A DNA stretch of 6,416 bases from Phycisphaerae bacterium (lineage in GTDB: Bacteria > Planctomycetota > Phycisphaerae > UBA1845 > PWPN01): NCBI GenBank assembly GCA_003557125.1, contig PWPN01000037.1, positions 1-6,416 of the forward strand, in the 5' to 3' direction. The notes below the pieces were generated by a model. That model had not been told where the DNA came from. It saw only the letters and a list, made by a program, of their open reading frames with translations, and did not search any database. The translations under genes and the position numbers were made by a program. Shown in pieces: positions 1 through 5,198 of this stretch; position 1 is the stretch's first letter; each line of letters begins with the position of its first letter.

Positions 1-700
1 CCTGCTCTTCGCCGCCGGGGTAGTAGCCCGTGCCGACCATCATCTCGTCGCGTACGAGGACCGGGACCATGAGCTGCTGAAAACCGCGTTCGACCATCAG
101 GTCGACCGCCAGTTGGAGCACCGCCCGGTGCAGGGCGGCCCCGTCGCCGCGGAGCACGTAGTTACGCGTGCCGGCCAGTTTGACGCCGCGCTCGATGTCC
201 AGCATGCCAAGCTCTGTCATGAGCACCACGTGATCTTTGGCCTGGAAACCGAACTCGGGCACCTGGCCGACGCGGCGCAGCTCGGCATTTTCGGTGTCGT
301 CCGCGCCCAGGGGTACGTCGTCGGCCGGCGGCTGGGGGACGGTCAGCAGGGCTGCTTCAAACGCGGCGTTCACGTCGCGCGCTTCGTCTTCGAGCGTTTT
401 GACGCGCTCCTTGATGCGGGCGACCTCGTCCATGAGTTCCTGGGCTTCGGCTGCAAGCTGGGTAGACGTTCGACCGTTGGCGACGGCCTGCTGATACCAC
501 TTGGATTTCGGGTTCCGATAATGGCCGATCTGACTGCTCAGCTCGTTCTGGCGGTGCTTGAGGTCGTCGAGCTCTTTCTGCAGTGCGCGTCGGCGATCGT
601 CCAGCGAGCACAGCGCGTCGATGTCGCAGGCGACCTTCTTGTTCGTGCCGGCTTTCTTGAAACGGTCCGGATCCTCGCGTATCCATTTGATATCGATCAT
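1..700 (-). CDS. serS: Seryl-tRNA synthetase, N-terminal 233 residues (3' end cut by window)
   Basis: Class II aminoacyl-tRNA synthetase that charges tRNA-Ser (and tRNA-Sec where present) in the cytoplasm. The frame is open from ATG 700 to the left edge. Residues 1-20 read MIDIKWIREDPDRFKKAGTN, the usual SerRS opening. Residues about 30-110 are rich in Lys, Glu, Arg and Gln and form the long antiparallel coiled-coil arm that grips the tRNA-Ser variable arm. From about residue 165 the catalytic core starts (LAGTRNYVLRGDGAALHRAV), followed by a motif 1-like segment ending VPVLV and then GTGYYPGGEEQ. Motifs 2 and 3 lie beyond the window; full SerRS is usually about 420-430 residues, so slightly over half is seen. 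The start is supported by AGGGAG at 708-713, seven bases upstream. It lies downstream of tRNA-Arg but is separated from it by an intrinsic terminator, so it probably has its own promoter. Identification is from family recognition and is firm. Confidence 0.95.
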   Translation of the reverse strand, partial: MIDIKWIREDPDRFKKAGTNKKVACDIDALCSLDDRRRALQKELDDLKHRQNELSSQIGHYRNPKSKWYQQAVANGRTSTQLAAEAQELMDEVARIKERVKTLEDEARDVNAAFEAALLTVPQPPADDVPLGADDTENAELRRVGQVPEFGFQAKDHVVLMTELGMLDIERGVKLAGTRNYVLRGDGAALHRAVLQLAVDLMVERGFQQLMVPVLVRDEMMVGTGYYPGGEEQ

Positions 701-893
701 GCCGATGCTCCCTGAGGTCGTTCAACGGCGTCGCGTCGCTCATCCTGTGAATCGGGTTGCCAAGCCGATGCGGTCATCCCAGAATGCGAGGCTTTGCTTT
801 TGTAAGCGTATGAATCTGCCGTTCCTGCCCCCCCTTGGCAAGATCTTCCGGCCATCTTTACCATCGGCTCGTCTGGTGCATGGGCTGTGCATG

Positions 894-930
894 AAAAACG
901 CCCTGAGCGTCATGCGCGCGCCTCAGGGCG
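894..930 (-). terminator. Rho-independent terminator after tRNA-Arg
   Basis: Perfect 9-bp inverted repeat CGCCCTGAG (899-907) with CTCAGGGCG (922-930), extendable by an A-T pair at 898/931, with a 14-base loop. Read on the minus strand the stem is followed at once by TTTTT (complement of 894-898). It starts about 25 bases past the 3' end of the tRNA and ends transcription before serS. The loop is longer than ideal but the stem and T-run are convincing. Confidence 0.85.
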
Positions 931-955
931 TGGGTCGATATCGTGCGAGCCGCAT

Positions 956-1029
956 CACGTCCGGGAGGACTCGAACCTCCAACCTTCTGGTCCGAAGCCA
1001 GATGCTCTATCCAATTGAGCTACGGACGC
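956..1029 (-). tRNA. tRNA-Arg, anticodon UCG (reads CGA)
   Basis: A 74-base cloverleaf can be folded by hand. The acceptor strands are GCGTCCG and CGGACGT, with G-U at pair 1-72 and six Watson-Crick pairs. The D stem is GCTC/GAGC with loop AATTGGATA. The anticodon stem is TCTGG/CCAGA with loop CTTCGGA, so the anticodon is TCG. The variable loop is AGGTT, the T stem GGAGG/CCTCC has loop TTCGAGT, and the discriminator is G. A20 in the D loop and C35 in the anticodon are known arginine identity elements and both are present. The body closely resembles E. coli tRNA-Arg(ACG) from memory. No CCA is encoded: the genomic 3' flank after the discriminator is ATGCGG, so CCA must be added by a nucleotidyltransferase. 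It sits 182 bases downstream of rpsR; I see no clear promoter of its own, so it may be processed from the rpsR transcript. Confidence 0.96.
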
Positions 1030-1211
1030 GCATATTTACTGCCCATCGGAATCCGCTGGGATCCGAGGCTCTTTTCCGCGTTTCCGACTTTCAAGCGGTT
1101 GGTGCGGTTCTCGAACGATCATCCGCCGGCCCGGGCTGCATGGATTGGGTTGCGTATCGGATGCCGTCCGAAGGTCGCCAGTTCCTGAGCACCGGCCCGC
1201 GAGGCGGTCGG

Positions 1212-1460
1212 TCAGGTGCCCGTGTAAGGCAACAGAGCCAGGAAACGCGCCCGTTTAAGCGCCTGGCCGATGTCCCGCTGCTCCTGGGCGTTGGTTCCCG
1301 CCCGCTTGCGAGACATGATCTTGCTGCTGGCAGTCATGAACTTGCGCAGCAGCTCGACCTCCTTATAGTCCACGACGGGACCTGTCCAATCCTTCGTGGC
1401 GCGCTCGGGAAAGCGGCATTTGCTGCCGCCCCGTCGTCGTTTGTCGCCTGCTTTGCTCAT
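1212..1460 (-). CDS. rpsR: Small ribosomal subunit protein bS18
   Basis: Encodes 82 residues of 30S subunit protein bS18, which in known ribosomes binds 16S rRNA as a partner of bS6 on the platform. Diagnostic segments are DYKEVELLRKF (31-41), KIMSRKRAGTNAQEQR (47-62) and the C-terminal ALKRARFLALLPYT (67-80), matching the family pattern ending in KRAR(Y/F)L(A/S)LLPYT. The N-terminus is basic (KRRRGG) with one Cys at 15. The length is normal for the family. The frame stays open upstream to 1640, but the family start is at 1460, with AGGAG at 1471-1475, ten bases upstream. ATG 1460 overlaps the stop of the upstream Trm112-like gene as ATGA, so translation is probably coupled. The usual neighbours rpsF, ssb and rplI are absent, which is unusual. 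Stop is TGA at 1214-1212. Confidence 0.95.
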   Translation of the reverse strand: MSKAGDKRRRGGSKCRFPERATKDWTGPVVDYKEVELLRKFMTASSKIMSRKRAGTNAQEQRDIGQALKRARFLALLPYTGT

Positions 1461-1681
1461 GAACGATCTACTCCTGCCTCTTGTAGGGCCTTGCCGTGCT
1501 GCTGTTCGTCGACGACTTCGGACTCTTCCAGAAGCATGATCGGGATGCCTTCCCGAATGGGATACCGTCGGCGCGTCGCCGGGTCCGTGCTGTAGAGCCA
1601 GTCGTCCACCTGGACAAGCCGAGCATGCGATTCCGGGCATACCAGGATGTTCAGCAGTTCGGGATCCAGGGGTTCAGTCAT
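1457..1681 (-). CDS. Trm112/UPF0434 (YcaR)-like small protein
   Basis: A 74-residue protein with the Trm112-like core: LDPELLNILVCPESHARLVQ (5-24), a variable segment with STDPATRRRYPI (31-42) and REGIPIMLLEESE (43-55). The family hallmark LL.IL.CP...L...(Y/F)PIR(D/E)GIPV(L/M)L is clear. Canonical members with two CxxC pairs bind zinc; here only Cys15 remains (CPES instead of CPxC) and the second pair is replaced by STDPATRRR, so zinc binding is doubtful. Eukaryotic and archaeal Trm112 proteins activate methyltransferases acting on tRNA, rRNA and release factors; the bacterial role is less settled. The start at 1681 has GAAGG at 1690-1694, eight bases upstream; the in-frame ATG at 1696 has no ribosome binding site. 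It is the first gene of a two-gene unit with rpsR, overlapping it by four bases, and has a plausible promoter at 1752-1780. Confidence 0.85.
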   Translation of the reverse strand: MTEPLDPELLNILVCPESHARLVQVDDWLYSTDPATRRRYPIREGIPIMLLEESEVVDEQQHGKALQEAGVDRS

Positions 1682-1751
1682 CTCGGGAACCTTCATGCAA
1701 GAAAATACCACCGGCCAGCCGCACGGCTGCCCGCTGAACGGTGAACACCAC

Positions 1752-1780
1752 AGAATAACCGGCCCTGGCCGCACGATCAA
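1752..1780 (-). promoter_or_regulatory. Putative sigma70-type promoter for Trm112-like gene and rpsR
   Basis: On the minus strand TTGATC (1780-1775) and TATTCT (1757-1752) are separated by 17 bases, each matching four of six consensus positions. It lies about 70 bases upstream of the Trm112-like start in a non-coding gap, with correct orientation. Supported by pattern only. Confidence 0.45.
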
Positions 1781-1927
1781 GGCCGATCGAGCCTGAATTA
1801 GCGAATGGCAGGGACGTCCAGACCTGATGGAGTATGGCTGTATTTTATGAGCGACGCCTTCGCCCGGGAATGCCGACAGCTCGGCCAGTGCGGGAAGCAT
1901 TCAGGCTGTTCCACTGTTCAGGGCTGT

Positions 1928-2755
1928 TCAGGCTGTCGGTTGGCTCGTGGCGGCCGGCTGGCTTTGGGGGCTGCCGTGCAGGCTGGGGTTCGGGTATTCC
2001 TGCAAGCTGCTGGCAGGCACCGGTTGCGGTTCGCGCACATGCCTCCGTTGTCGGGCTTCCTGAATGATGGAGGGGGGGAACTTTTCGAGGCGTTTGCGGG
2101 CTGCGACGAAGTCCGGATTGGCTTCAAGGGCTCTCTGGAAAGCCCGCGCTGCCTCGACGTCGCGAGACCGCGATTGGTACATCAGCCCCATATTGAAATG
2201 AGCGCTGTCGGGTGGCAGGGCGGCCTGGAAATGCTCCAGCGCCTCCTCGAAACGATCCTGCTGGGCCAGGGCCATCGCGAGATTCACGTGCGCGCGATCG
2301 AAGGACGGGTTGATCTCCAGCGCCTTGCGAAACATGGCAATGGCCTGCTCCCAGCGCTTTTGCAGCGTATGACAGAAACCGAGATTGTTGTAGAGATGCG
2401 CTTGCTCGGGGGCGATGGTGATAGCCTGCTGGTAAATCTTCTCCGCTTCGTTGTGCTGTCCGGCGCGGATGTAGATGTTGCCCAGCCGGTTGTAGGCTTC
2501 GATGGTTTTCGGATCGACCGCGATGGCCCGCTGGTACTGCTCAGCCGCGAGTGCGAGCTGCCCCTGGCTCTCATGGAGTCGGCCGGCAGCCAGGTGCGTT
2601 TCCGGGAGGATGTCACGAGGCCTCAATTCCTCATCGGGCCCGTCATCCAGCGACCACTGCCGGTCGCGACCGCCCGGCGTCGACTCGCAACCGATCGAAA
2701 CGATGGCCGCCAGTGCGGCAAACGCAGTGCAGATGAAAAACGATCGGCCTCGCAT
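1928..2755 (-). CDS. TPR-repeat lipoprotein
   Basis: A 275-residue envelope protein. Residues 1-23 (MRGRSFFICTAFAALAAIVS then IGC) form a short basic n-region, a hydrophobic core and a lipobox-like SIGC, so Cys23 is the likely lipidated residue; Ser at -3 is atypical. About five tetratricopeptide repeats follow, near residues 54-83, 86-117, 120-151, 154-182 and 185-218, with signatures such as YNRLGNIYIRAGQHNEAEKIY, YNNLGF...A and FNMGLMY...AARAFQRALEANPDF. Repeat 4 to 5 is joined by a shortened linker (LPPDSAHF). The last 35 or so residues are rich in Pro, Gln and Ser and probably disordered. TPR superhelices bind partner proteins; the partner is unknown. Start 2755 is chosen over ATG 2794 because AAGGGGG lies at 2764-2770, eight bases upstream, and the signal peptide then begins at residue 1. 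Upstream is an OmpA-like lipoprotein, separated by a strong terminator. Stop TGA at 1930-1928. Confidence 0.88.
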   Translation of the reverse strand: MRGRSFFICTAFAALAAIVSIGCESTPGGRDRQWSLDDGPDEELRPRDILPETHLAAGRLHESQGQLALAAEQYQRAIAVDPKTIEAYNRLGNIYIRAGQHNEAEKIYQQAITIAPEQAHLYNNLGFCHTLQKRWEQAIAMFRKALEINPSFDRAHVNLAMALAQQDRFEEALEHFQAALPPDSAHFNMGLMYQSRSRDVEAARAFQRALEANPDFVAARKRLEKFPPSIIQEARQRRHVREPQPVPASSLQEYPNPSLHGSPQSQPAATSQPTA

Positions 2756-2814
2756 CACCTGTGCCCCCTTCGGATGAAACCGCTCAATTCGCATGATTTT
2801 CGGACGTTATTCGG

Positions 2815-2855
2815 AAAAAGCCGGTCCCTCCAGTAGCTGCACTGCAGGGACCGGC
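2815..2855 (-). terminator. Strong intrinsic terminator after the OmpA-like lipoprotein gene
   Basis: A 10-bp perfect stem (GCCGGTCCCT at 2820-2829 with AGGGACCGGC at 2846-2855) continues after a single C-C mismatch into a 4-bp stem CAGT/ACTG with a six-base loop. On the minus strand it is followed by TTTTT (2819-2815). It lies 75 bases past the stop of the OmpA-like gene and upstream of the TPR gene start. The opposite side carries only TTTT after GTGC, so plus-strand termination would be weak. Confidence 0.9.
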
Positions 2856-2929
2856 GTGCTTTTCGTGTGGTTTGGGTCACCTTACAACGACCCGGGAATC
2901 AGGCTGTGTGGCTCACGGCCCGCTCAGCG

Positions 2930-3466
2930 TCATCGAGCCGCAACCGTATCCGGGCTGGTGCCGGCCCCGCAGGTCGATGCGCCGTGGCGGCTGCTGTTTC
3001 GCACATCGATCGCTTCGGAGGCATCCATGCCTTCACCGCCTGCCATGGCCAGGACGACTTCGAAGCTGTCACCTTCCACGCCCTCGGCCAACAGGAAATC
3101 CCTGATCTGCTCGACGCGTTGCTGTACGAGTTGGTCGGAATCCCGGAAGCCGGTGTAATGCACCGTGCCCCCGTACACCTTCAGGAGTGGGGCCATCCGT
3201 TTGAGCTTTCGTGCACCCGTGCCGTTCAGCTCGAACTGGCGCGGGACGAAATGCCCGGCCGAGACCGACATGTCCTCCAGGATCGCGTTGTCCGTCATGG
3301 TGAGGAACGGATCCTGAAGTTCACTCGGTCGCTCCGCAGCGCCCTGAGGTGGTGCGTTGAGCCGTTGGACGTTCTCCTGGCACCCTGCCGCCAGCAGCGA
3401 CAGGACCAGAAGCCCGCCGGAAACCGCGCATGCCACTTTCCTTACTTTTTGCTTGCTTTCCGCCAT
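2930..3466 (-). CDS. Lipoprotein with short OmpA-like (peptidoglycan-binding) domain
   Basis: A 178-residue envelope protein. Residues 1-29 have a Lys-rich n-region (MAESKQKVRK), a hydrophobic core (LLVLSLLAAG) and a textbook lipobox LAAGC, so Cys29 is the lipidated residue. After a linker, residues 70-140 resemble the OmpA C-terminal fold: a strand with FELNGTGARKLKRMAPLL, then VHYTGFRD (102-109), then LVQQRVEQIRDFLLAEGV (113-130). These align by eye to the family's GHTD and LSxxRAxxV(xx)L(xx)GV, keeping the Asp (109) and Arg (117) that bind the peptidoglycan diaminopimelate. The loop between them is about seven residues shorter than in typical OmpA domains. The tail (141-178) has no recognisable motif. 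The start has AAGGAGG at 3471-3477, only four bases upstream. It probably tethers or senses the cell wall. Downstream come a terminator and a TPR lipoprotein. The lipoprotein call is firm; the OmpA-like call is moderate. Confidence 0.78.
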   Translation of the reverse strand: MAESKQKVRKVACAVSGGLLVLSLLAAGCQENVQRLNAPPQGAAERPSELQDPFLTMTDNAILEDMSVSAGHFVPRQFELNGTGARKLKRMAPLLKVYGGTVHYTGFRDSDQLVQQRVEQIRDFLLAEGVEGDSFEVVLAMAGGEGMDASEAIDVRNSSRHGASTCGAGTSPDTVAAR

Positions 3467-3605
3467 GTACCCTCCTTCTTGTCATAGGGTCCGCACGTGC
3501 GATCCATCCGAGGCATCCCCTTTCGTTGAAGGAAATATCGGATATATTTTGAGAAGGAGTTGCCGATTAACCGAAAAACACTCACGACATGTTTTGAAGC
3601 AGGCT

Positions 3606-3640
3606 GACAGGTGCGTGATTATCGGACGTCACGCCCTGTC
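3606..3640. repeat. Long inverted repeat, 12 bp stem with one bulge
   Basis: GACAGG-T-GCGTGA (3606-3618) pairs with TCACGC-CCTGTC (3629-3640): twelve pairs with a single bulged T at 3612 and a ten-base loop. Neither side is followed by a T-run, so it is not a standard terminator. It could be an RNA hairpin in the untranslated region between the sulfotransferase and OmpA-like genes, or a protein-binding dyad. Confidence 0.7.
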
Positions 3641-3644
3641 CCAT

Positions 3645-3661
3645 GTGGCATTTCACGCCAC
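3645..3661. repeat. Short inverted repeat GTGGC/GCCAC
   Basis: A 5-bp perfect stem (3645-3649 with 3657-3661) with a seven-base loop, four bases from the end of the neighbouring 12-bp hairpin. On its own it could be chance; it is listed because it sits between two better hairpins. Confidence 0.35.
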
Positions 3662-3677
3662 GCAGGCCCCTGTAGAA

Positions 3678-3699
3678 GGCTAATTCTGACGGATTAGCC
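3678..3699. repeat. Inverted repeat, 9 bp stem with TGAC loop
   Basis: GGCTAATTC (3678-3686) pairs with GGATTAGCC (3691-3699) through eight Watson-Crick pairs and one T-G, with a four-base loop TGAC. On the minus strand the next bases are TTCTAC and on the plus strand CATTCTTT, so any termination would be weak. It lies 105 bases after the sulfotransferase stop and may be its inefficient terminator or a 3' stabilising hairpin. Confidence 0.6.
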
Positions 3700-3803
3700 C
3701 ATTCTTTCGTGCAGGCCACGTCCCATAGGGATAGATCGCATTAATATTTTTAAGAAGTACGGCGGGCAGTTCCGATAGCCTTCCCGGCCGGCGGAAAAGA
3801 CCC

Positions 3804-4385
3804 TCAACGGCGGTTGCGATAGAGGTTCGGATCGACCACCGCGAGCATGGCATCCGTGTCGAGATTGCCGTCCAGAAACGCATTGATCGCCTCGATCGTC
3901 GGCACGGGGTTCTGGATGGTGTCGTTGTAATTGACATGCAGCATCTGGAAGTTCCGGTGCGTGTCCAGGTAGTGATCGACCTTGTCGAGCTGTGCCTGGA
4001 ACATGGCGATAAGCTTGTCCTCGGCCAGGTCGCCGACGGGTTTGCCGCGCCGTTCGAGCATGCGGTTCTGCGAGGCGATGACCTCGGGCAAGTGGCGGCG
4101 CATGAAGACGACGCGGTAGGCATGGTCGTCCGGCAGATCGAGCAGCAGCATGTGGACCATTTTGACGACCTTGCCGGGCGCGTCGTTCAGCCAGGAGGGA
4201 TCCTGTCGGGTCTGTTTGACGGGTTCGAACTCGTAGTAGCCCTTGGGGTTATCCACGTCGGCTTTGCGGACGTGATCGACCAGGGCCGGGATGACTCCCT
4301 TGTCGATCATCTGCATCATCATCGAGGTGCCCGAACGCGGCAGACCGGAAACGATAGTGACATAATCACGTTGCGACGTCGCCAT
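3804..4385 (-). CDS. Small P-loop sulfotransferase-family protein
   Basis: A 193-residue protein. Residues 14-21 are GLPRSGTS, the 5'-phosphosulfate-binding P-loop of sulfotransferases, preceded by the strand YVTIVS. NPKGYYE (46-52) is typical of this bacterial subgroup. RVVFMRRHLPEVIASQ (91-106) fits the 3'-phosphate-binding motif, with Arg97 and Ser105 eight apart as in characterised enzymes. Such enzymes move a sulfuryl group from PAPS to a carbohydrate, lipid, peptide or small molecule; the acceptor cannot be told from sequence. It is shorter than many sulfotransferases (commonly 240-300) but appears complete, ending DPNLYRNRR. No signal peptide, so cytoplasmic. AAGGAG lies at 4397-4402, eleven bases upstream of the start, and a good promoter at 4465-4493. 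No PAPS-synthesis genes are in the window, and it looks monocistronic. Confidence 0.85.
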   Translation of the reverse strand: MATSQRDYVTIVSGLPRSGTSMMMQMIDKGVIPALVDHVRKADVDNPKGYYEFEPVKQTRQDPSWLNDAPGKVVKMVHMLLLDLPDDHAYRVVFMRRHLPEVIASQNRMLERRGKPVGDLAEDKLIAMFQAQLDKVDHYLDTHRNFQMLHVNYNDTIQNPVPTIEAINAFLDGNLDTDAMLAVVDPNLYRNRR

Positions 4386-4464
4386 ACCCGCTCAGGCTCC
4401 TTACGGCTGGGTGCCTTCTCGAATTCCACGATTCGGCCGGTGTCAGTCCCCAGGGACCAAGGCC

Positions 4465-4493
4465 ATGATACGCAGGGCACCATTTCGCGCCAA
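4465..4493 (-). promoter_or_regulatory. Putative sigma70-type promoter for the sulfotransferase gene
   Basis: On the minus strand TTGGCG (4493-4488) and TATCAT (4470-4465) are 17 bases apart, matching four and five of six consensus positions. It sits 80 bases upstream of the start codon, in the gap between the nitroreductase stop and the sulfotransferase. Pattern evidence only. Confidence 0.55.
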
Positions 4494-4522
4494 CATGTTC
4501 CGGGTTCACCTCTGTCGGGCAC

Positions 4523-5092
4523 TCAGCCGTGGTAGTAGCACGGGTCGGTCGCGGGGCCTTTGTAGCGGTCGAGGCTGAAGATGTCAGCCTCCGGTTTCCG
4601 TCGATCGTCGGTGACCGGGGAGATCAGTTCCGGTGAGGCGGGGTAGCCTACGGGCGTCATCGCGACCACTTTCACGCCGGGCGGGATGCCGAGCAGGCTT
4701 TTGACGGCCCCTTCCTCGAACGCGCCGATCCAGCAGGTGCCCAGCCCGTCCGCGACAGCCGCCAGCGTGAGGTGGTCCAATGCGATGGCCACATCGACGT
4801 CCACGCTGTTGCCGTAACCGCCCATCTGGCGATAGGCCAGGTCGGGCAGACCGCAGGCGACGACCGTCAGCGGGGCCTCGGCCATCCATGTCTGGCCATG
4901 CGATGCGCGGGCGAGTTTCGCGCGATGCTCGGGGTCGGTCACGAACACGAAATGCCAGGGTTGGAAGTTGCACGCGGACGGGGCGAAACGCAATGCCTGC
5001 TTCAGGTGCGTCATGGCCTCATCCGGGATCGGGTCGGTCTTGTACCGGCGGACGCTGCGTCGTGTCCGGATCGCTTCGAGGACGTCCATCAT
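4523..5092 (-). CDS. Nitroreductase-family FMN-dependent oxidoreductase
   Basis: A 189-residue cytoplasmic flavoprotein. Residues 5-16 (LEAIRTRRSVRR) are the classic opening whose Arg and Ser contact the FMN phosphate; SACNFQPWHF (39-48) is the conserved (S/P)xxNxQPW motif; GLGTCWIGAF (116-125) and the VKVVAMTPVGYP strand (140-151) complete the FMN site. Length fits the compact single-domain branch, which acts as a homodimer and reduces nitro-compounds, quinones, flavins or enoyl groups with NAD(P)H. The natural substrate is unknown. Two adjacent ATG codons (5092 and 5089) are both usable; AGGAGG at 5099-5104 is six bases from the first, which I chose. The frame stays open upstream to 5299 but overlaps the aldehyde dehydrogenase gene there and is not family-like. 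It follows that gene by 106 bases and may be co-transcribed with it. Confidence 0.93.
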   Translation of the reverse strand: MMDVLEAIRTRRSVRRYKTDPIPDEAMTHLKQALRFAPSACNFQPWHFVFVTDPEHRAKLARASHGQTWMAEAPLTVVACGLPDLAYRQMGGYGNSVDVDVAIALDHLTLAAVADGLGTCWIGAFEEGAVKSLLGIPPGVKVVAMTPVGYPASPELISPVTDDRRKPEADIFSLDRYKGPATDPCYYHG

Positions 5093-5113
5093 ACGAAGCC
5101 TCCTGAATATATG

Positions 5114-5129
5114 CCCTCCTGCGGGAGGG
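5114..5129 (-). promoter_or_regulatory. Leader hairpin just upstream of the nitroreductase ribosome binding site
   Basis: On the minus strand CCCTCC-CGCA-GGAGGG forms a 6-bp stem with a four-base loop, ten bases before the AGGAGG ribosome binding site. The pyrimidine arm could pair either with the 3' arm or with the ribosome binding site itself, since CAGGAGG occurs in both places. No T-run follows, so it is not a classical terminator. A regulatory role is inference. Confidence 0.4.
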
Positions 5130-5198
5130 GGAGTCCAAGCGGGTATGCGGGTATCTGACAACTCATCCCGGCCGTGCCGGTACGGAAGCCGAGCCGGC

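Larger units (their letters stand above)
3467..3803. other. 337-base non-coding gap with structured DNA
   Basis: No convincing gene on either strand. It holds three consecutive inverted repeats between 3606 and 3699 (listed separately) and two AT-rich islands. The island at 3535-3550 contains ATATCGGATAT, a 5-bp dyad around one base, and probably lies in the promoter region of the OmpA-like lipoprotein, although I cannot fix a good -35/-10 pair. The other island is at 3739-3757. The sulfotransferase gene ends at the high-coordinate side without an obvious stem plus T-run terminator directly after its stop. Confidence 0.6.

Noticed and set aside
828..834. Run of seven C in the serS leader
   Set aside because: An isolated homopolymer with no coding frame or promoter spacer it would clearly affect.
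558..1595. 345-codon open frame on the plus strand
   Set aside because: It runs antisense through serS, the tRNA, its terminator and rpsR, all firmly recognised on the minus strand, and its protein matches no family I know. Long open frames are expected opposite genes in GC-rich DNA.
1461..1640. N-terminal extension of bS18 in the open frame up to 1640
   Set aside because: The extension overlaps the Trm112-like gene and is not seen in the bS18 family; the ATG at 1460 has a ribosome binding site.
1805..2836. 343-codon open frame on the plus strand
   Set aside because: Antisense to the TPR lipoprotein, whose signal peptide, repeats and ribosome binding site are clear.
3680..3803. Possible frameshifted C-terminus of the sulfotransferase in another frame
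   Set aside because: The sulfotransferase ends in DPNLYRNRR, which looks like a natural end for this subgroup, and the other-frame peptide shows no family motif.
4423..4465. Small inverted repeats (CGAAT/ATTCG and GTCC/GGAC)
   Set aside because: Stems of only 4-5 bp without a T-run; expected by chance.
3936..4535. 199-codon open frame on the plus strand
   Set aside because: Antisense to the sulfotransferase P-loop and phosphate-binding motifs; low-complexity His/Val/Asp composition typical of a shadow frame.
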